Origin: Bog-756 sp963730685
GTDB taxonomy: Bacteria; Actinomycetota; Acidimicrobiia; Acidimicrobiales; RAAP-2
Assembly: GCA_963730685.1 (NCBI GenBank)
Contig: CAVSSP010000003.1
Span: 62,001-126,000, forward strand
DNA: 64,000 nt
Direction: 5' to 3'
A program made the position numbers and the translations under genes. Below, one piece after another: positions 20,462 to 29,570 of this stretch. Each line of letters opens with the position of its first letter. Positions within the stretch are counted from its first letter, which is position 1. The notes below the pieces were generated by a model. That model was not told the DNA's origin. It searched no databases and worked only from the letters and a program-made list of their open reading frames with translations.

Positions 20462-22027
20462 TCAGGCGCCTGCGCCGGCTGGTAGCGGGTCATCAGGTTC
20501 TCTACCACCTCCGAGCGATGCCTCGCTCATGCCGGCCGCACCGACTCCCGCTCCGATCCGGGTGGAGAAGCCGTCCTCGGGCAGCATCTCCTCGCCGTGG
20601 ATGGCGAGGTCGCCGACCTCGAGGATCTCGTCCTTGTACCGGACGCCTCGGAGGACCAGCTTGATCAACTGCATGAGGATGAAGGTCACGATGGCCGACC
20701 ACAGGATCACCCACACCGCGGCCCGGAACTGTTCCCACAGTTGGTGGGCCGAGCCGGTGTAGATGAGCCCGTTCACCCCGAAGGGCACGCAGCTTCCACC
20801 GGCGGTGCTGTACTGCGACGCCGTGGTGGCGATCACCTGCCCCGAGGCATCCAGGTGGCCGCAGCCGACCGAGATGTTGCTCGGGTCTCCGAATATCCCC
20901 AGGAGCAAACCCCCGAAGAAGCCGGCGATCCCGTGGGTGTAGATGACGCCCAGGGCATCGTCCACCTTCGAGAACGGGCGCACCTTGGAGAGGAAGTTCC
21001 AGGCCACCCACACGATGGCGCTGCAGATCAGTCCGACGTAGATGGCGCCCTGCCCGTTGACCCAGCCGGCGCAGGGGGTGATCCCCACCAACCCGCAGAT
21101 CATGCCGTTCACCGCACCGAGGAAGGTCGGCTTCTTCTCCTTCGACAGCCAGGCGTCCATGGCCACCCAGGTGAGCAGTCCGGCCGCCGTGGCCATGTTG
21201 GTGTTGACCACGGCAGCGGCGGCATCAGAGCCCGCGTAGTAGGGGTCACCACCGTTGAAGCCGTTCCACCCCAGCCACAGGATGCCGGCGCCGACGGCTG
21301 CCATCACCAGGTTGTTGGGAAGGAAGTGCTGTCTGTCCCGTAGCAGTCTGGGCCCGAGTACCCACGCCGCCACAAAGCCGGAGACCCCGGCGGACATGTG
21401 GATGACGTACCCACCGGAGTAGTCGAGAGAACCCTCCTGGGCGAAGTAGCCGCCACCCCAGAGCAGGAACGCATCGATCGAGTACACGAAGGTCGACCAC
21501 AGCGGCACCAGCAGGCACCAGGCGCTGAACTTGATACGACCGAGGACGCTCCCGAGGAAGAGGAGCGGTGTGATGGCCGCGAACACGAACTGGAAGTAGG
21601 CCAGTGTCGACGTCGGGAAGTGGAACGGCACCGAGGTGTTGGCGGCCGATACCGCCTGACCCTGTTCACCCTGTGGACTCAGGATCGGTCCGGGTTTACC
21701 CCAGAAGTTGTCGATGAAGTGAGTCCACCCACCGACCCCCGTTAACTGGGTCTGCACCCCGTTCTTGACACCACCTCCGAACGAGTTCGCTCCGAAGCCG
21801 AGCTTGTATTCGAAGACGAACCAACAAAGCAACACCAGCGAGAACCCGGCGAACATCATTCCCAGGACGTTGACGGCCCACTTCTTGGGGACGATCGACG
21901 CGTAGAGAACCGCCAAACCGGGGAGGCTCATCAGGCCGACGAACGTGGCAGCCGTAATTTGCCACGTGTTGTCGCCGGTGTTCAGCCAGCTGGGGTATGG
22001 GACATAGGACACTGCTGCGGCTAGCAC
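20462..22027 (-). CDS. amtB: Ammonium transporter
   Basis: 521 residues with about 11 membrane segments. The conserved twin pore histidines are visible as His210 (GGYVIHMSAGVSGF) and His365 (VIYTHGIAGFFGG). A C-terminal cytoplasmic tail of about 60 residues is longer than in E. coli AmtB. The GTG start at 22027 has AGGAGAGGAG about 12 bases upstream. Forms an operon with the P-II gene. A GlnR-like element and a leader hairpin lie upstream, so induction by nitrogen limitation is likely (inference). Confidence 0.95.
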   Translation of the reverse strand: MLAAAVSYVPYPSWLNTGDNTWQITAATFVGLMSLPGLAVLYASIVPKKWAVNVLGMMFAGFSLVLLCWFVFEYKLGFGANSFGGGVKNGVQTQLTGVGGWTHFIDNFWGKPGPILSPQGEQGQAVSAANTSVPFHFPTSTLAYFQFVFAAITPLLFLGSVLGRIKFSAWCLLVPLWSTFVYSIDAFLLWGGGYFAQEGSLDYSGGYVIHMSAGVSGFVAAWVLGPRLLRDRQHFLPNNLVMAAVGAGILWLGWNGFNGGDPYYAGSDAAAAVVNTNMATAAGLLTWVAMDAWLSKEKKPTFLGAVNGMICGLVGITPCAGWVNGQGAIYVGLICSAIVWVAWNFLSKVRPFSKVDDALGVIYTHGIAGFFGGLLLGIFGDPSNISVGCGHLDASGQVIATTASQYSTAGGSCVPFGVNGLIYTGSAHQLWEQFRAAVWVILWSAIVTFILMQLIKLVLRGVRYKDEILEVGDLAIHGEEMLPEDGFSTRIGAGVGAAGMSEASLGGGREPDDPLPAGAGA

Positions 22028-22096
22028 GGTTTAGGTGCTCCTCTCCTCGTAACTGCTTCTCAATGGCCGGATGGCATCTGACATGAGGCCGTCAAG

Positions 22097-22122
22097 GGCA
22101 AGGCGAGCAGGTTCGCCTTGCC
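22097..22122 (-). promoter_or_regulatory. Hairpin in the amtB leader
   Basis: A perfect 10-bp inverted repeat (GGCAAGGCGA / TCGCCTTGCC, six-base loop) lies 70-95 bases upstream of the amtB GTG and downstream of the GlnR-like box, so it would be in the 5' untranslated region. It could pause or attenuate transcription; no T-tract follows. Confidence 0.5.
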
Positions 22123-22145
22123 GCCGCAAACAATGCTTGGTGGGG

Positions 22146-22183
22146 ATTTCAGCACGGTCACGTCTGTGTTACCAGCATGTGAA
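22146..22183 (-). promoter_or_regulatory. GlnR-like box upstream of amtB
   Basis: Read on the minus strand, four pentamers are spaced by exactly six bases: TTCAC, GTAAC, GTGAC, GAAAT. This fits the actinobacterial GlnR pattern of GTNAC/GAAAC half-sites with n6 spacing (AC-n9-AC). amtB is a classic GlnR target. Confidence 0.45.
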
Positions 22184-22325
22184 CTGATACACCGTCCCAG
22201 CTAAAGGGCACATTTGTCCCCGCCGGGGCGCGTTGCATCACCGCAAGGCTGGTTGTAGGGGCGACCGCCGCACCCCGTCCGACTGCCCCCGCGGACGCGC
22301 TGCGTCGGCGGGGGTCCTGCTGCCC

Positions 22326-23012
22326 TCAGCCGGCGCCGATCTCCTTGCCCGGCTTGGGCTTGGGAGCACGTCGGGTGGGGGCACTGGGGGGCGTGTAGCG
22401 CTTGCTCGGTGGAGGAGGTGCCGCGGTGGTCTTGAAGCCACCGCCCTCTTCCGCCTTGGCCCGCTTGAGCTTCTCCGACAGGCGGTAGGCCCGCACCAGG
22501 TACCACGACCCGATGAGGATGTAGGGCACGCCGAATCCCCAGTAGTGGAGGTTGAACAACGACAGTCCGTAGAGCGCCGAGGCGATGCCGATGAAGAGGC
22601 GCTTGCGCCACCACGACGCCGCCAGCATGATCAGGGCGAGGGCGATGGCGAGCACTCCGAACTCGACGAAGGTGTGGGGATTGACGTGGTGGGGGTTGAT
22701 CTGGCCGTTGCTGTACAGCGCCTTGGGGTCGTTGTTGATCAGCGCCGTCATGGTCAGGAGACCGATTCCGGCGGCCACCGGCGCCGCCAGCAGGCCGATC
22801 AGGCGTTCCTTGTCGTTCGCCTGCTTGATGGCCGCCTCGATCTCGGGGATCGTGGTCGGGCCGTCCTGGTCCCTGGGGTCGTTTCCCGTGGCGTTCTCCG
22901 CCGCCACCGTCGGCCGCAGCGCGAAGTTGCTCACCGCCCCGGTGAACCGCTGCCACCAGCTCAGGTCGGGCGGCACGTCGTCACCCGCGTCATATCGGTC
23001 ACTGGTGGGCAT
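22326..23012 (-). CDS. Conserved membrane protein, unknown function
   Basis: 228 residues. An N-terminal soluble part (SWWQRFTGAVSNFALRPTVAAENATG, then an amphipathic IPEIEAAIKQANDKERL) is followed by about four hydrophobic segments between residues 70 and 165. The C-terminal tail is Pro/Lys-rich and basic (RRAPKPKPGKEIGAG). I do not recognise a named family; the pattern is seen in actinobacterial membrane proteins without function. ATG 23012 starts MPTSDRYDAG. It follows the 23021-23620 gene by eight bases and may be cotranscribed with it. Confidence 0.7.
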   Translation of the reverse strand: MPTSDRYDAGDDVPPDLSWWQRFTGAVSNFALRPTVAAENATGNDPRDQDGPTTIPEIEAAIKQANDKERLIGLLAAPVAAGIGLLTMTALINNDPKALYSNGQINPHHVNPHTFVEFGVLAIALALIMLAASWWRKRLFIGIASALYGLSLFNLHYWGFGVPYILIGSWYLVRAYRLSEKLKRAKAEEGGGFKTTAAPPPPSKRYTPPSAPTRRAPKPKPGKEIGAG

Positions 23013-23020
23013 AGCGCAGG

Positions 23021-23620
23021 CTACCGCGGCTCGACGGCACCGGAACCGTCCCGGGCGCGTGATGAGGTGCGGCGACGGAGCAGGAGCGCGCCCACCACGA
23101 TGACGAAGGCCAACAACAGACCGGGGATGACGAACACCCGCCACGAGGCCTGCTGGGTGGCGACCTGTTCCGGCGTCGAGAACAGTCTGGGATCGCCGGG
23201 GACCGCCACCCCCCGCAACGTGGACCCGGTGGCGTGAAACGCCAGACCGGGTATGGCCTGGTGATATCGGGACCCGTCGAGTGAGTAGGCCCCGGTGCAG
23301 GAGTACCCGGCCGACTGGGCGCCGGTCCCACCCATCAGGCCCGTACACCCGGTCACCGTGACGGTGACCGGTGCCCCGTGCTGCTGCAACTCGTCGATCT
23401 GGCTGTTCGAATGGATGCCGGCGACGAGGAGGATGGCGGCGGTGACCACCAGGGCCGCCAGGCAGACGCCCAGGACCACCTTCCCCGTACGCCTGATGTC
23501 CACATCGACGTGGGCACCGCGCAGCGTCGTGACGGGTTGGTCGTCACGTTCCACCCGTTCGGGCCCTTTGCCGTCGCCGGCTCCGGCGACGTCGGGGTGG
23601 TTGGATTCAGGAGCGATCAT
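23021..23620 (-). CDS. Two-pass membrane protein, DUF3592-like
   Basis: 199 residues: a cytoplasmic N-terminus of about 45, a membrane segment (VVLGVCLAALVVTAAILLVAG), an extracytoplasmic domain of about 100 with two cysteines (VTGCTG, GYSCTGAYS) that could pair, a second membrane segment (VFVIPGLLLAFVIVVGALLL) and an Arg-rich tail. This layout resembles the DUF3592 family, whose role is unknown. Divergent from the cyclic-nucleotide-domain gene. Confidence 0.7.
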   Translation of the reverse strand: MIAPESNHPDVAGAGDGKGPERVERDDQPVTTLRGAHVDVDIRRTGKVVLGVCLAALVVTAAILLVAGIHSNSQIDELQQHGAPVTVTVTGCTGLMGGTGAQSAGYSCTGAYSLDGSRYHQAIPGLAFHATGSTLRGVAVPGDPRLFSTPEQVATQQASWRVFVIPGLLLAFVIVVGALLLRRRTSSRARDGSGAVEPR

Positions 23621-23786
23621 CGTGACGTTGTCCCTGGGTTCGCCGCGTCCGACGGAGGATGGGGCCGAGCCGACAGAGGCGTGAGGCCGGGCCCCGACGG
23701 AGGGGTGAGGGCTTCGGACGTGCGAGAGCGTACCAGCAGCATCCCGGTCCGGAACAGTGACCCGAGCGCGGACCGTCGGCTCGGAG

Positions 23787-23792
23787 TACCCT
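23787..23792 (+). promoter_or_regulatory. Putative -10 box of leaderless cNMP-domain gene
   Basis: TACCCT ends seven bases before ATG 23800. Confidence 0.5.
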
Positions 23793-23799
23793 CCAGCTC

Positions 23800-24222
23800 A
23801 TGGCCGGACGCCCGAAAGCACTCGACCTCAAGTCCATCTGGCTCTTCTCCGGCTGCACCGCCTCCGAGCTCCGCAAGATCCGCGGCTCGCTGGACGAGGC
23901 GGTCGTGCCCAAGGGCAAGCTCCTGGTGGAAGAGGGTCGCATCGGACTCGAGTTCTTCCTCATCGTCAGCGGCACCGCCACGGTCTCCCGCAACGGGAAG
24001 AAGGTGGCGACGCTCGGACCGGGCGGGTACTTCGGCGAGCTGGCGCTGCTCGACCGGAGACCGCGGTCGGCATCGGTCGTCTCCGACTCGGAGATGGACG
24101 TGCTGGTGCTCAGCCAGCGCCAGTTCAACAGCGTGCTCCAGTCGGCACCCACCATCAGCCGGAAGCTTCTGGCCGCCATGGCCAACCGGGTCCGGGAAGC
24201 GGACGCGCTCGCCTACGGCTAG
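23800..24222 (+). CDS. Single-domain cyclic-nucleotide-binding protein
   Basis: 140 residues. A lone cNMP-binding fold: LVEEGRIGLEFFLIVSGTATVSR, then the phosphate-binding cassette YFGELALLDRRPRSASVV with the conserved Glu and Arg. No DNA-binding or enzyme domain is attached, so it is not a CRP-type regulator by itself; it may sense cAMP and act on a partner. Starts directly after the promoter without a leader. Neighbours give no firm clue. Confidence 0.85.
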   Translation: MAGRPKALDLKSIWLFSGCTASELRKIRGSLDEAVVPKGKLLVEEGRIGLEFFLIVSGTATVSRNGKKVATLGPGGYFGELALLDRRPRSASVVSDSEMDVLVLSQRQFNSVLQSAPTISRKLLAAMANRVREADALAYG

Positions 24223-24262
24223 CGGCGCCGACGGTCGACCCGTCCCACGCTCGGGAGGGCCG

Positions 24263-26389
24263 TTACTCGCCGGCGGCGTCCCCGGGGCCGGCGGCGTCGC
24301 CGGTCGGAAGGTCGACGGGTGCTCCGACCTCCGATGACACGCCCACGCCCACCGGCTCGCCCATCGACTCCTCGAGCAGCTGGGACAGATCGAGGACCCG
24401 GACGTCGTCCTCTTTGGCGTTGGCCCGGACGGCGTCGTCCAGCATGATCATGCAGTAGGGGCAGGCGGTCGACACGACGTCGGCACCGGTGTCGATGGCC
24501 TCGGCGGTTCGCTCCATGTTGACCCGCGTGCCGAGCTTCTCCTCGAGCCACATCCGGGCGCCACCGGCGCCGCAGCAGAAGCCCTTCTCGCGGCACCGCT
24601 TCATCTCGACCTGGTTGGCTCCGGGGATGGCGTCGATGACCGAACGCGGCTCGTCGAACACCCGGTTGTGCCGGCCCAGGTAGCACGGGTCGTGGTACGT
24701 GACGGTCCCCTTGTAGCCACCACCCGGGGTGAGCCTTCCCGTCGTCACCAGGTGGTCGAGCAGCTGACTGTGGTGGATGACCTCGAAGTTTCCGCCCAGC
24801 GCCGGGTACTCGTTGGCCAGGGAGTTGAAGCAGTGCGGGCAGGTGGCGATGACCTTCTTGACCCCGGCGTTGTCCAAGGTCTCGATGTTCATGCGGGCCT
24901 GCTCCTGGTAGAGGTACTCGTTGCCCAGCCGGCGCACCGGATCGCCGGTGCACGACTCCTTGGGGCCGAGGATGCCGAAGGTGACGCCGGCCCGGTGCAA
25001 CATCCGGGCCGTGGCCTGGGCCCCCTTGCGGGCCCGCTCGTCCAGGGCCCCGGCGCAGCCGACCCAGTAGAGGTACTCGACGTCGTCGGGGATGGTCCCC
25101 GAGATCACCGGCACCTCGAAGTCCAGGCCGTCGATCCAGTCGGTCCGCTTGGAGGAGCCGAGCCCCCACGGATCGCCCTGGTTCTCCACGTTGCGGAGCA
25201 TGAGCCCGGCCTCGGTGGGGAACTTCGATTCCATGAGCACCTCGTAGCGCCGCATGTCGATGATGGTGTCGATGTGCTCGATGTCCACCGGGCACTGCTC
25301 GACACAGGCGCCGCAGGTGGTGCACGACCACAGCACGTCGGGATCGATCACCGAGGGCACCAGGTTCTCCACCTCGGTACCGGCGGCGCGGTTCTTCGAC
25401 ATCACCCGGTCGGCCGACGAGAAGAGGTTGTCCCGCAGGTCCATGATCAAGAGCTTGGGCGACAGGGGCTTGCCGGTGTTCCACGCCGGACACTGGGACT
25501 GGCATCTTCCGCACTCGGTGCAGGTCGCCATGTCGAGGAGCTGCTTCCACGAGAAGTCCTCGATCCGGCCGGCCCCGAACACCACCTCGTCCTCTTCGCC
25601 GACGTCCTCCATCGACATGTCCGGTGTGGAGGCGAGGGCGCCGAGTGCCCTCGGGCGCCTCGAGGTGGCCACGTTGATCGGCGCCATGAAGATGTGGAGG
25701 TGCTTCGAGTAGGACACGAAGACGAGGAACCCGGTGATGATGGCGATGTTGGCCAGGAGGGCGACCGTCTCGATCACGCTGTTCACCCCGGTGCCGAGCG
25801 GCTTGAGCACGTTGGCCAGGCCGTGGGAGGCGAACGCCCACCAGCCGTAGGGGAAGTTGCCGGTGTTGACCTGGGCGGCGCGGTAGACGAGCAACGAGGC
25901 GATGACACCGAAGATCATCAACAACACCAGCCACGCCGCGCCGGTGTGCGAACCGAAGAACCGGGAGCGCCGGTTCTCCCGCTTGGGCGAGTGCTTGACG
26001 CGGATGCCGACGAACACGAGCAGCGAGACGATGACGGCGACGGCGAAGAAGTCCTCGAGGAACCCGATGAAGGCGGTGTGGCCGATCAGGGGGATGTGGA
26101 AGTCCCGCTGGAAGAGGCAGCCGAAGGCTTCGATGATGGTCAGGAACAGGATGGTGAAACCCCAGAACGTGAAGGCATGGGCCACACCCGGGACGGTCCA
26201 CTGGAGCAGCTTCTTCTGGCCCCCCACTTCGACCAGCTCCGCCTTGATGCGGGACGGCACGTCCTTGAACCGGCTCGGGACGGCCGGCTCGCCCGACGAG
26301 ATCAGCCGGTAGAGCCAGAAGAACCGTCGGCCGGCGATGGCGAACATCACCGCGGTGATGCCGAGGCCTAGGGCGAGTCTGAGGGGCAC
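24263..26389 (-). CDS. Membrane-bound Fe-S oxidoreductase, EtfD-like
   Basis: 708 residues. The N-terminal part has five or six membrane helices resembling a heme-b NarI-like domain. Then come two 4Fe-4S motifs (CTECGRCQSQCPAW; CTTCGACVEQCPVD) and two CCG domains (CPHCFNS and HDPCYLGRHN; GFCCGAGGARMW). This matches Rv0338c of M. tuberculosis, named EtfD, which takes electrons from EtfBA during fatty-acid oxidation. The GTG start has AGGAGGAA upstream. No etfBA is in the window, but acyl-CoA enzymes are plentiful. HdrD-like alternatives are less likely. Confidence 0.85.
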   Translation of the reverse strand: MPLRLALGLGITAVMFAIAGRRFFWLYRLISSGEPAVPSRFKDVPSRIKAELVEVGGQKKLLQWTVPGVAHAFTFWGFTILFLTIIEAFGCLFQRDFHIPLIGHTAFIGFLEDFFAVAVIVSLLVFVGIRVKHSPKRENRRSRFFGSHTGAAWLVLLMIFGVIASLLVYRAAQVNTGNFPYGWWAFASHGLANVLKPLGTGVNSVIETVALLANIAIITGFLVFVSYSKHLHIFMAPINVATSRRPRALGALASTPDMSMEDVGEEDEVVFGAGRIEDFSWKQLLDMATCTECGRCQSQCPAWNTGKPLSPKLLIMDLRDNLFSSADRVMSKNRAAGTEVENLVPSVIDPDVLWSCTTCGACVEQCPVDIEHIDTIIDMRRYEVLMESKFPTEAGLMLRNVENQGDPWGLGSSKRTDWIDGLDFEVPVISGTIPDDVEYLYWVGCAGALDERARKGAQATARMLHRAGVTFGILGPKESCTGDPVRRLGNEYLYQEQARMNIETLDNAGVKKVIATCPHCFNSLANEYPALGGNFEVIHHSQLLDHLVTTGRLTPGGGYKGTVTYHDPCYLGRHNRVFDEPRSVIDAIPGANQVEMKRCREKGFCCGAGGARMWLEEKLGTRVNMERTAEAIDTGADVVSTACPYCMIMLDDAVRANAKEDDVRVLDLSQLLEESMGEPVGVGVSSEVGAPVDLPTGDAAGPGDAAGE

Positions 26390-26455
26390 TGCGTTCCTCC
26401 TAGATGGTTACTGAAGAGTAACAAAGCCGGACGGTGCGGTCGTCCCGGCCGCCGG

Positions 26456-27019
26456 TCACGGTTGGAAGTTGTCGGCGTACCGGCTCGGGGTGGGACCCCA
26501 CTGGCCCTGGTACTTCGACTTCAAGCCGTCGGAGCCGTACGGGTGGTCGGCGGCGGTCGTCATCTGCAAGAAGCTGATCTGCCCGATCTTCATCCCCGGA
26601 TAGACGGTGATGGGGAGGTTGGCGACGTTGGACAGCTCGAGGGTGAGGTGGCCGTCCCAGCCGGCATCGACGAATCCGGCCGTCGAGTGGATCAGGAGGC
26701 CCAGGCGACCGAGGGAGGACTTCCCCTCGAGCCGGGCCACCAGGTCGGCCGGCAGCGTGACCCGTTCCTTGGTGGACCCGAGTACGAACTCGCCGGGGTG
26801 CAGGATCAGCGGCTCCTCGCCGGTGTCGACCAGCTCGGTGAGGTCCTCTTGGTTCTCCCGCACGTCGATGACCCTGCTGGTGTGATTCCGGAACAGCCGG
26901 AAGTACTGGTCGACATGGAGGTCCACCGACGAAGGCTGGATGCAGCTCTCGTCGAACGGGTCGATGACGATGTGGCCGGCGTCGAGCGCCTCGCGTATAG
27001 AGCGGTCTGAGAGAACCAT
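26456..27019 (-). CDS. dcd: dCTP deaminase
   Basis: 187 residues. Starts MVLSDRSIREALDAGHIVIDPF. Key motifs: QPSSVDLHVDQYFRLF, EGKSSLGRLGLLIHSTAGFVDAGWDGHLTLEL with the catalytic Glu in the last part, and PGMKIGQISFLQM. Makes dUTP from dCTP; many actinobacterial members also hydrolyse dUTP to dUMP, which cannot be decided here. ATG 27019 gives the canonical start. It lies upstream of etfD with a 66-base gap. Confidence 0.95.
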   Translation of the reverse strand: MVLSDRSIREALDAGHIVIDPFDESCIQPSSVDLHVDQYFRLFRNHTSRVIDVRENQEDLTELVDTGEEPLILHPGEFVLGSTKERVTLPADLVARLEGKSSLGRLGLLIHSTAGFVDAGWDGHLTLELSNVANLPITVYPGMKIGQISFLQMTTAADHPYGSDGLKSKYQGQWGPTPSRYADNFQP

Positions 27020-27171
27020 GCGGCCATGACGATAGTGGGGCCGACGTGCCCAGGCGTACTTCGCCGCCCGCCACCCTGGCAACCACCCACCACCTCCTCG
27101 CCCTGTCATCTCCCGTCATCTCCTGTCGCCCCCCGGCCGGTCCGCCCGCCGTCGACCCGACCCGACCGTTT

Positions 27172-27212
27172 TGCAACTGGTGGTTGCATTACCCATCGGA
27201 TCGGTGGATACT
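27172..27212 (+). promoter_or_regulatory. Promoter-like element with inverted repeat
   Basis: TTGCAT (27185-27190) and GATACT (27207-27212) are 16 bases apart. A perfect inverted repeat TGCAAC-N5-GTTGCA (27172-27188) overlaps the -35. It would drive the membrane gene at 27301; the 280-base gap after dcd holds nothing else clear. Confidence 0.4.
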
Positions 27213-27300
27213 GACAACAGAGGGCGGCGGGTTCCACAGAATGACCCGAGCGGCCGGAGCGCACGAGAGGCGATCCGGCAGCTCGGACGGCGGGAGGGCC

Positions 27301-27895
27301 ATGGCGAGACCACGGCGGGGCAGAGCAAAGACGCGCGGCACCTGGTCGAGGCCGGGCGCAGTCGTCTCCCGCACCAATCGGCCCTCGCTCTATGAGGGAC
27401 GGATCCTCATCGAGCAGTCAGCGACCTTCGACGTCCGCATCGATGGAACCCCGGTCCGGGCCCAGGTTCGGGGTCCGTGGTCGCCGTCGCCGTCGCCGTC
27501 GGAGGTCGACACCGCCCCGCTGACGTCACCGGGCCTGGTGGCCCTGGCGGCGCTGGCGCTGTGGGAGGGCTACCGGCAGCTGGACGTCATCCCGTCGGTA
27601 CAACGCCATCCTTCGGTGTACGCGTTCGCCGCTGATCGCACCGGTGGCGGCCCTGGTCCTGACCCGCCATCGTGGACGAGACCGGCGCCGGACCCCGGTC
27701 CAAAAGGCGCTGGTGGCCGCCGCGGTCCTCCTCGGGCTCTTCACGCCGGTGGCGCTGGTCGTCGACGGTCCGGTCACCTCGCTGATGCTCGGGGTGGCCG
27801 ACATGCTGACAGCCGCCCTGGCCCTGGTCGCCGTCGTGGTCGACGAACGCCTGCCGTCGGGCCTCCGGGGGAAATACCGGTCGCACAGGCGATAG
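27301..27895 (+). CDS. Small membrane protein, unknown function (one frameshift)
   Basis: About 197 residues. A basic N-terminus (MARPRRGRAKTRG) and a soluble part (RPSLYEGRILIEQSATFDVRIDG) come first. After a +1 shift near 27627 the frame continues into two or three hydrophobic segments (ALVAAAVLLGLFTPVALVV; MLGVADMLTAALALVAVVV) and ends in KYRSHRR. ATG 27301 has GGGAGGG just upstream; an in-frame ATG at 27241 is possible. It could instead be two small genes, but the frames meet where the other breaks in this window do. No family recognised. Confidence 0.5.
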
Positions 27896-27909
27896 GGTGA
27901 CGCCGGCAC

Positions 27910-27980
27910 GCGGGCGTAGTTCAGAGGCAGAACACGAGCTTCCCAAGCTCGGAACGCGGGTTCGATTCCCGTCGCCCGCT
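27910..27980 (+). tRNA. tRNA-Gly (CCC)
   Basis: 71 nt. Acceptor stem GCGGGCG pairs with CGCCCGC, discriminator T. D arm with GTTCAGAGGCAGAAC. Anticodon stem CGAGC/GCTCG encloses loop TTCCCAA, anticodon CCC. T arm CGGGTTCGATTCCCG. CCA is not encoded. Confidence 0.97.
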
Positions 27981-27999
27981 CTCCGTCGGTAGATCGACG

Positions 28000-28005
28000 T
28001 AGCCT
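28000..28005 (+). promoter_or_regulatory. Putative -10 box of leaderless pRiA4b-type gene
   Basis: TAGCCT ends six bases before GTG 28012, only 20 bases past the tRNA. Confidence 0.45.
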
Positions 28006-28011
28006 CGAGGC

Positions 28012-28580
28012 GTGGCTCCGAGGACGACTCGATCGCCGACCCACGGAATCGTCCACCTCCGGATCGAGCTGGCCGGCATCACCCCGGCCATCTGGAGGCG
28101 GGTATTGGTTCCGGGAGAGGCCACGATGGCGACGCTCAGTGAGGTGCTGCTGGGGGCCATGGGTTGGACCAACTCCCATCTGCACGCCTTCGAGATAGGC
28201 GATCGACACTTTGGGGTGTGCGAAGACGACTACCCCGAGGGCGAGATCGACGAGACGGGGGTGACCGTCCTCGAGGCCCTCGGCGAGGACCGGCACCTCC
28301 TCTACGAGTACGACTTCGGGGACAGTTGGGACCTGACATTACGGTCGAAGCCGTGACCTGGGCGCCCACCGGCCTGATGGTCGCGGTCTGCATCGACGGC
28401 CAGAACGCATGTCCGCCCGAAGATGTCGGCGGTCCCACCGGCTACGCAGCATTCCTCCGGGCCATGGCCGATCCCCACGACGAGGAGCATGAGGACTTCC
28501 TCGAGTGGGCCGGTGGACCCTTCGATCCCGCGGCATTCGACCTGGCCGCCACCAACGCTGCGTTGCAGTGGGTGGGCTAG
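28012..28580 (+). CDS. Plasmid pRiA4b ORF-3-like protein (one frameshift)
   Basis: About 189 residues. Family pattern (PF07929): IVHLRIELAGITPAIWRRVLVPGEATMATLSEVLLGAMGW, HLHAFEIG, YEYDFGDSWDH, then CIDGQNACPPEDVGGPTGYAAFL and a C-terminal DPAAFDLAATNAAL. The family's biochemical role is unknown. The frame breaks near 28333, where one base seems deleted (the expected His codon after SWD has two bases), unlike the insertions elsewhere. Starts at GTG 28012, very likely leaderless. It overlaps the convergent gene by four bases. Confidence 0.85.
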
Positions 28581-29380
28581 AGCGACGTCACCGACCAGTC
28601 GACCGACTTCGGGGCCACGACCGGTGACCCGACGTCGATCTGGATGTCCAGGTGGGAGCCGAGTTGGATGGCGCGGGGGTTTCCCTGGAAGCGCGTTCCG
28701 TTGACGAACACCGCCAGCGGTCCCCGATCCGGCCCGACCTGCCCACTGCTCAACTGCTGTCCCCAGAGGTCGAAGAAGTCTCCGAGCGTGTAGGTGTGGC
28801 CGGCGGGCGACTCGATATGGATCACCCCGTCCTGGGCGTGGACATGGAGCCAGTAGTAGCACTGGGACGCCTGGTCGAAGGCACCGTCGGCCGTCTGCTG
28901 CGGAAGCGGCGCCACGATCCCGATGCCGGCGGGGACCGGGCGCAGCTGCCCGTTGACGAACACGGCCAGGTGGGTGTGCACGTGATAGGCCACCTGCTCG
29001 TTGGTGTTGCACTGCACACCGTCCACGGGCTGACCCGACGCCGCCGACGCAGCCGATGCCAGCAACGGGCCCTCCTCGAGCGGCACCCCCTCCGGCCCGG
29101 GAGGTCCGGCGGTCGTCTGCGATGCCGTCGGCGGCTTCGACGAGGAACCTGCCGACGCGACGATGGCGCCGATCGTCACTCCGATGACGACGACGATCGC
29201 CACCCCGACGGCCACGAGGGAGCGGGTCCGCCGGCGTCGATTACGGAACGCCTCCTCCTGGCGGCGTGCCATCTGGGCCCGCTGAGGGTTGGTTCTGGAT
29301 GCAGTGTTCTTGCCTGATGCGGTGTTCTTGCCTGATGCGGCGGTTGACCTGTTCTTGTTCGCTTCCGGGCGTTTGGCCAT
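28577..29380 (-). CDS. Membrane-anchored extracytoplasmic protein with HxHxH motif
   Basis: 267 residues. A basic N-terminus of about 50 and one membrane segment (residues 53-77) come first, then a secreted domain. Notable: HVHTH (His133, 135, 137), HVH (His179, 181), His188, and Cys124 and Cys174. GQLRPVPAGIGIVAP and the repeated LAVFVNG phrase suggest a duplicated beta domain. I know the pattern from unnamed actinobacterial and Chloroflexi proteins. The clustered histidines could bind copper or another metal (inference), which fits the copper monooxygenase three genes upstream. AGGAG lies six bases before ATG 29380. Confidence 0.75.
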   Translation of the reverse strand: MAKRPEANKNRSTAASGKNTASGKNTASRTNPQRAQMARRQEEAFRNRRRRTRSLVAVGVAIVVVIGVTIGAIVASAGSSSKPPTASQTTAGPPGPEGVPLEEGPLLASAASAASGQPVDGVQCNTNEQVAYHVHTHLAVFVNGQLRPVPAGIGIVAPLPQQTADGAFDQASQCYYWLHVHAQDGVIHIESPAGHTYTLGDFFDLWGQQLSSGQVGPDRGPLAVFVNGTRFQGNPRAIQLGSHLDIQIDVGSPVVAPKSVDWSVTSL

Positions 29381-29570
29381 GCGATCTCCTTGCAACGCTC
29401 GGCGCCACCCTGACCGGGCGCGACCGAGGAATGGTTTTTGGGTGCAGCAGGTGCTGCCGGGCTCGGCCCGCGGGGCCTCGGGTCGGGTTCGACCGGTCAG
29501 CCGGGCCGGCAGGTGCGCGGGACCCCCGATGTGACCGTTCCGGTCAACGGGTTCGGACCCGGCGCAGGGT

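Noticed and set aside
24263..26389. Heterodisulfide reductase HdrD or NarI subunit
   Set aside because: The gene is a single fused protein with the Rv0338c/EtfD layout, and no hdr or nar genes are adjacent.
28000..28600. Integrated element next to tRNA-Gly (pRiA4b is a plasmid-derived name)
   Set aside because: No integrase, attachment-site repeat or base-composition change is seen; the family is common on chromosomes.
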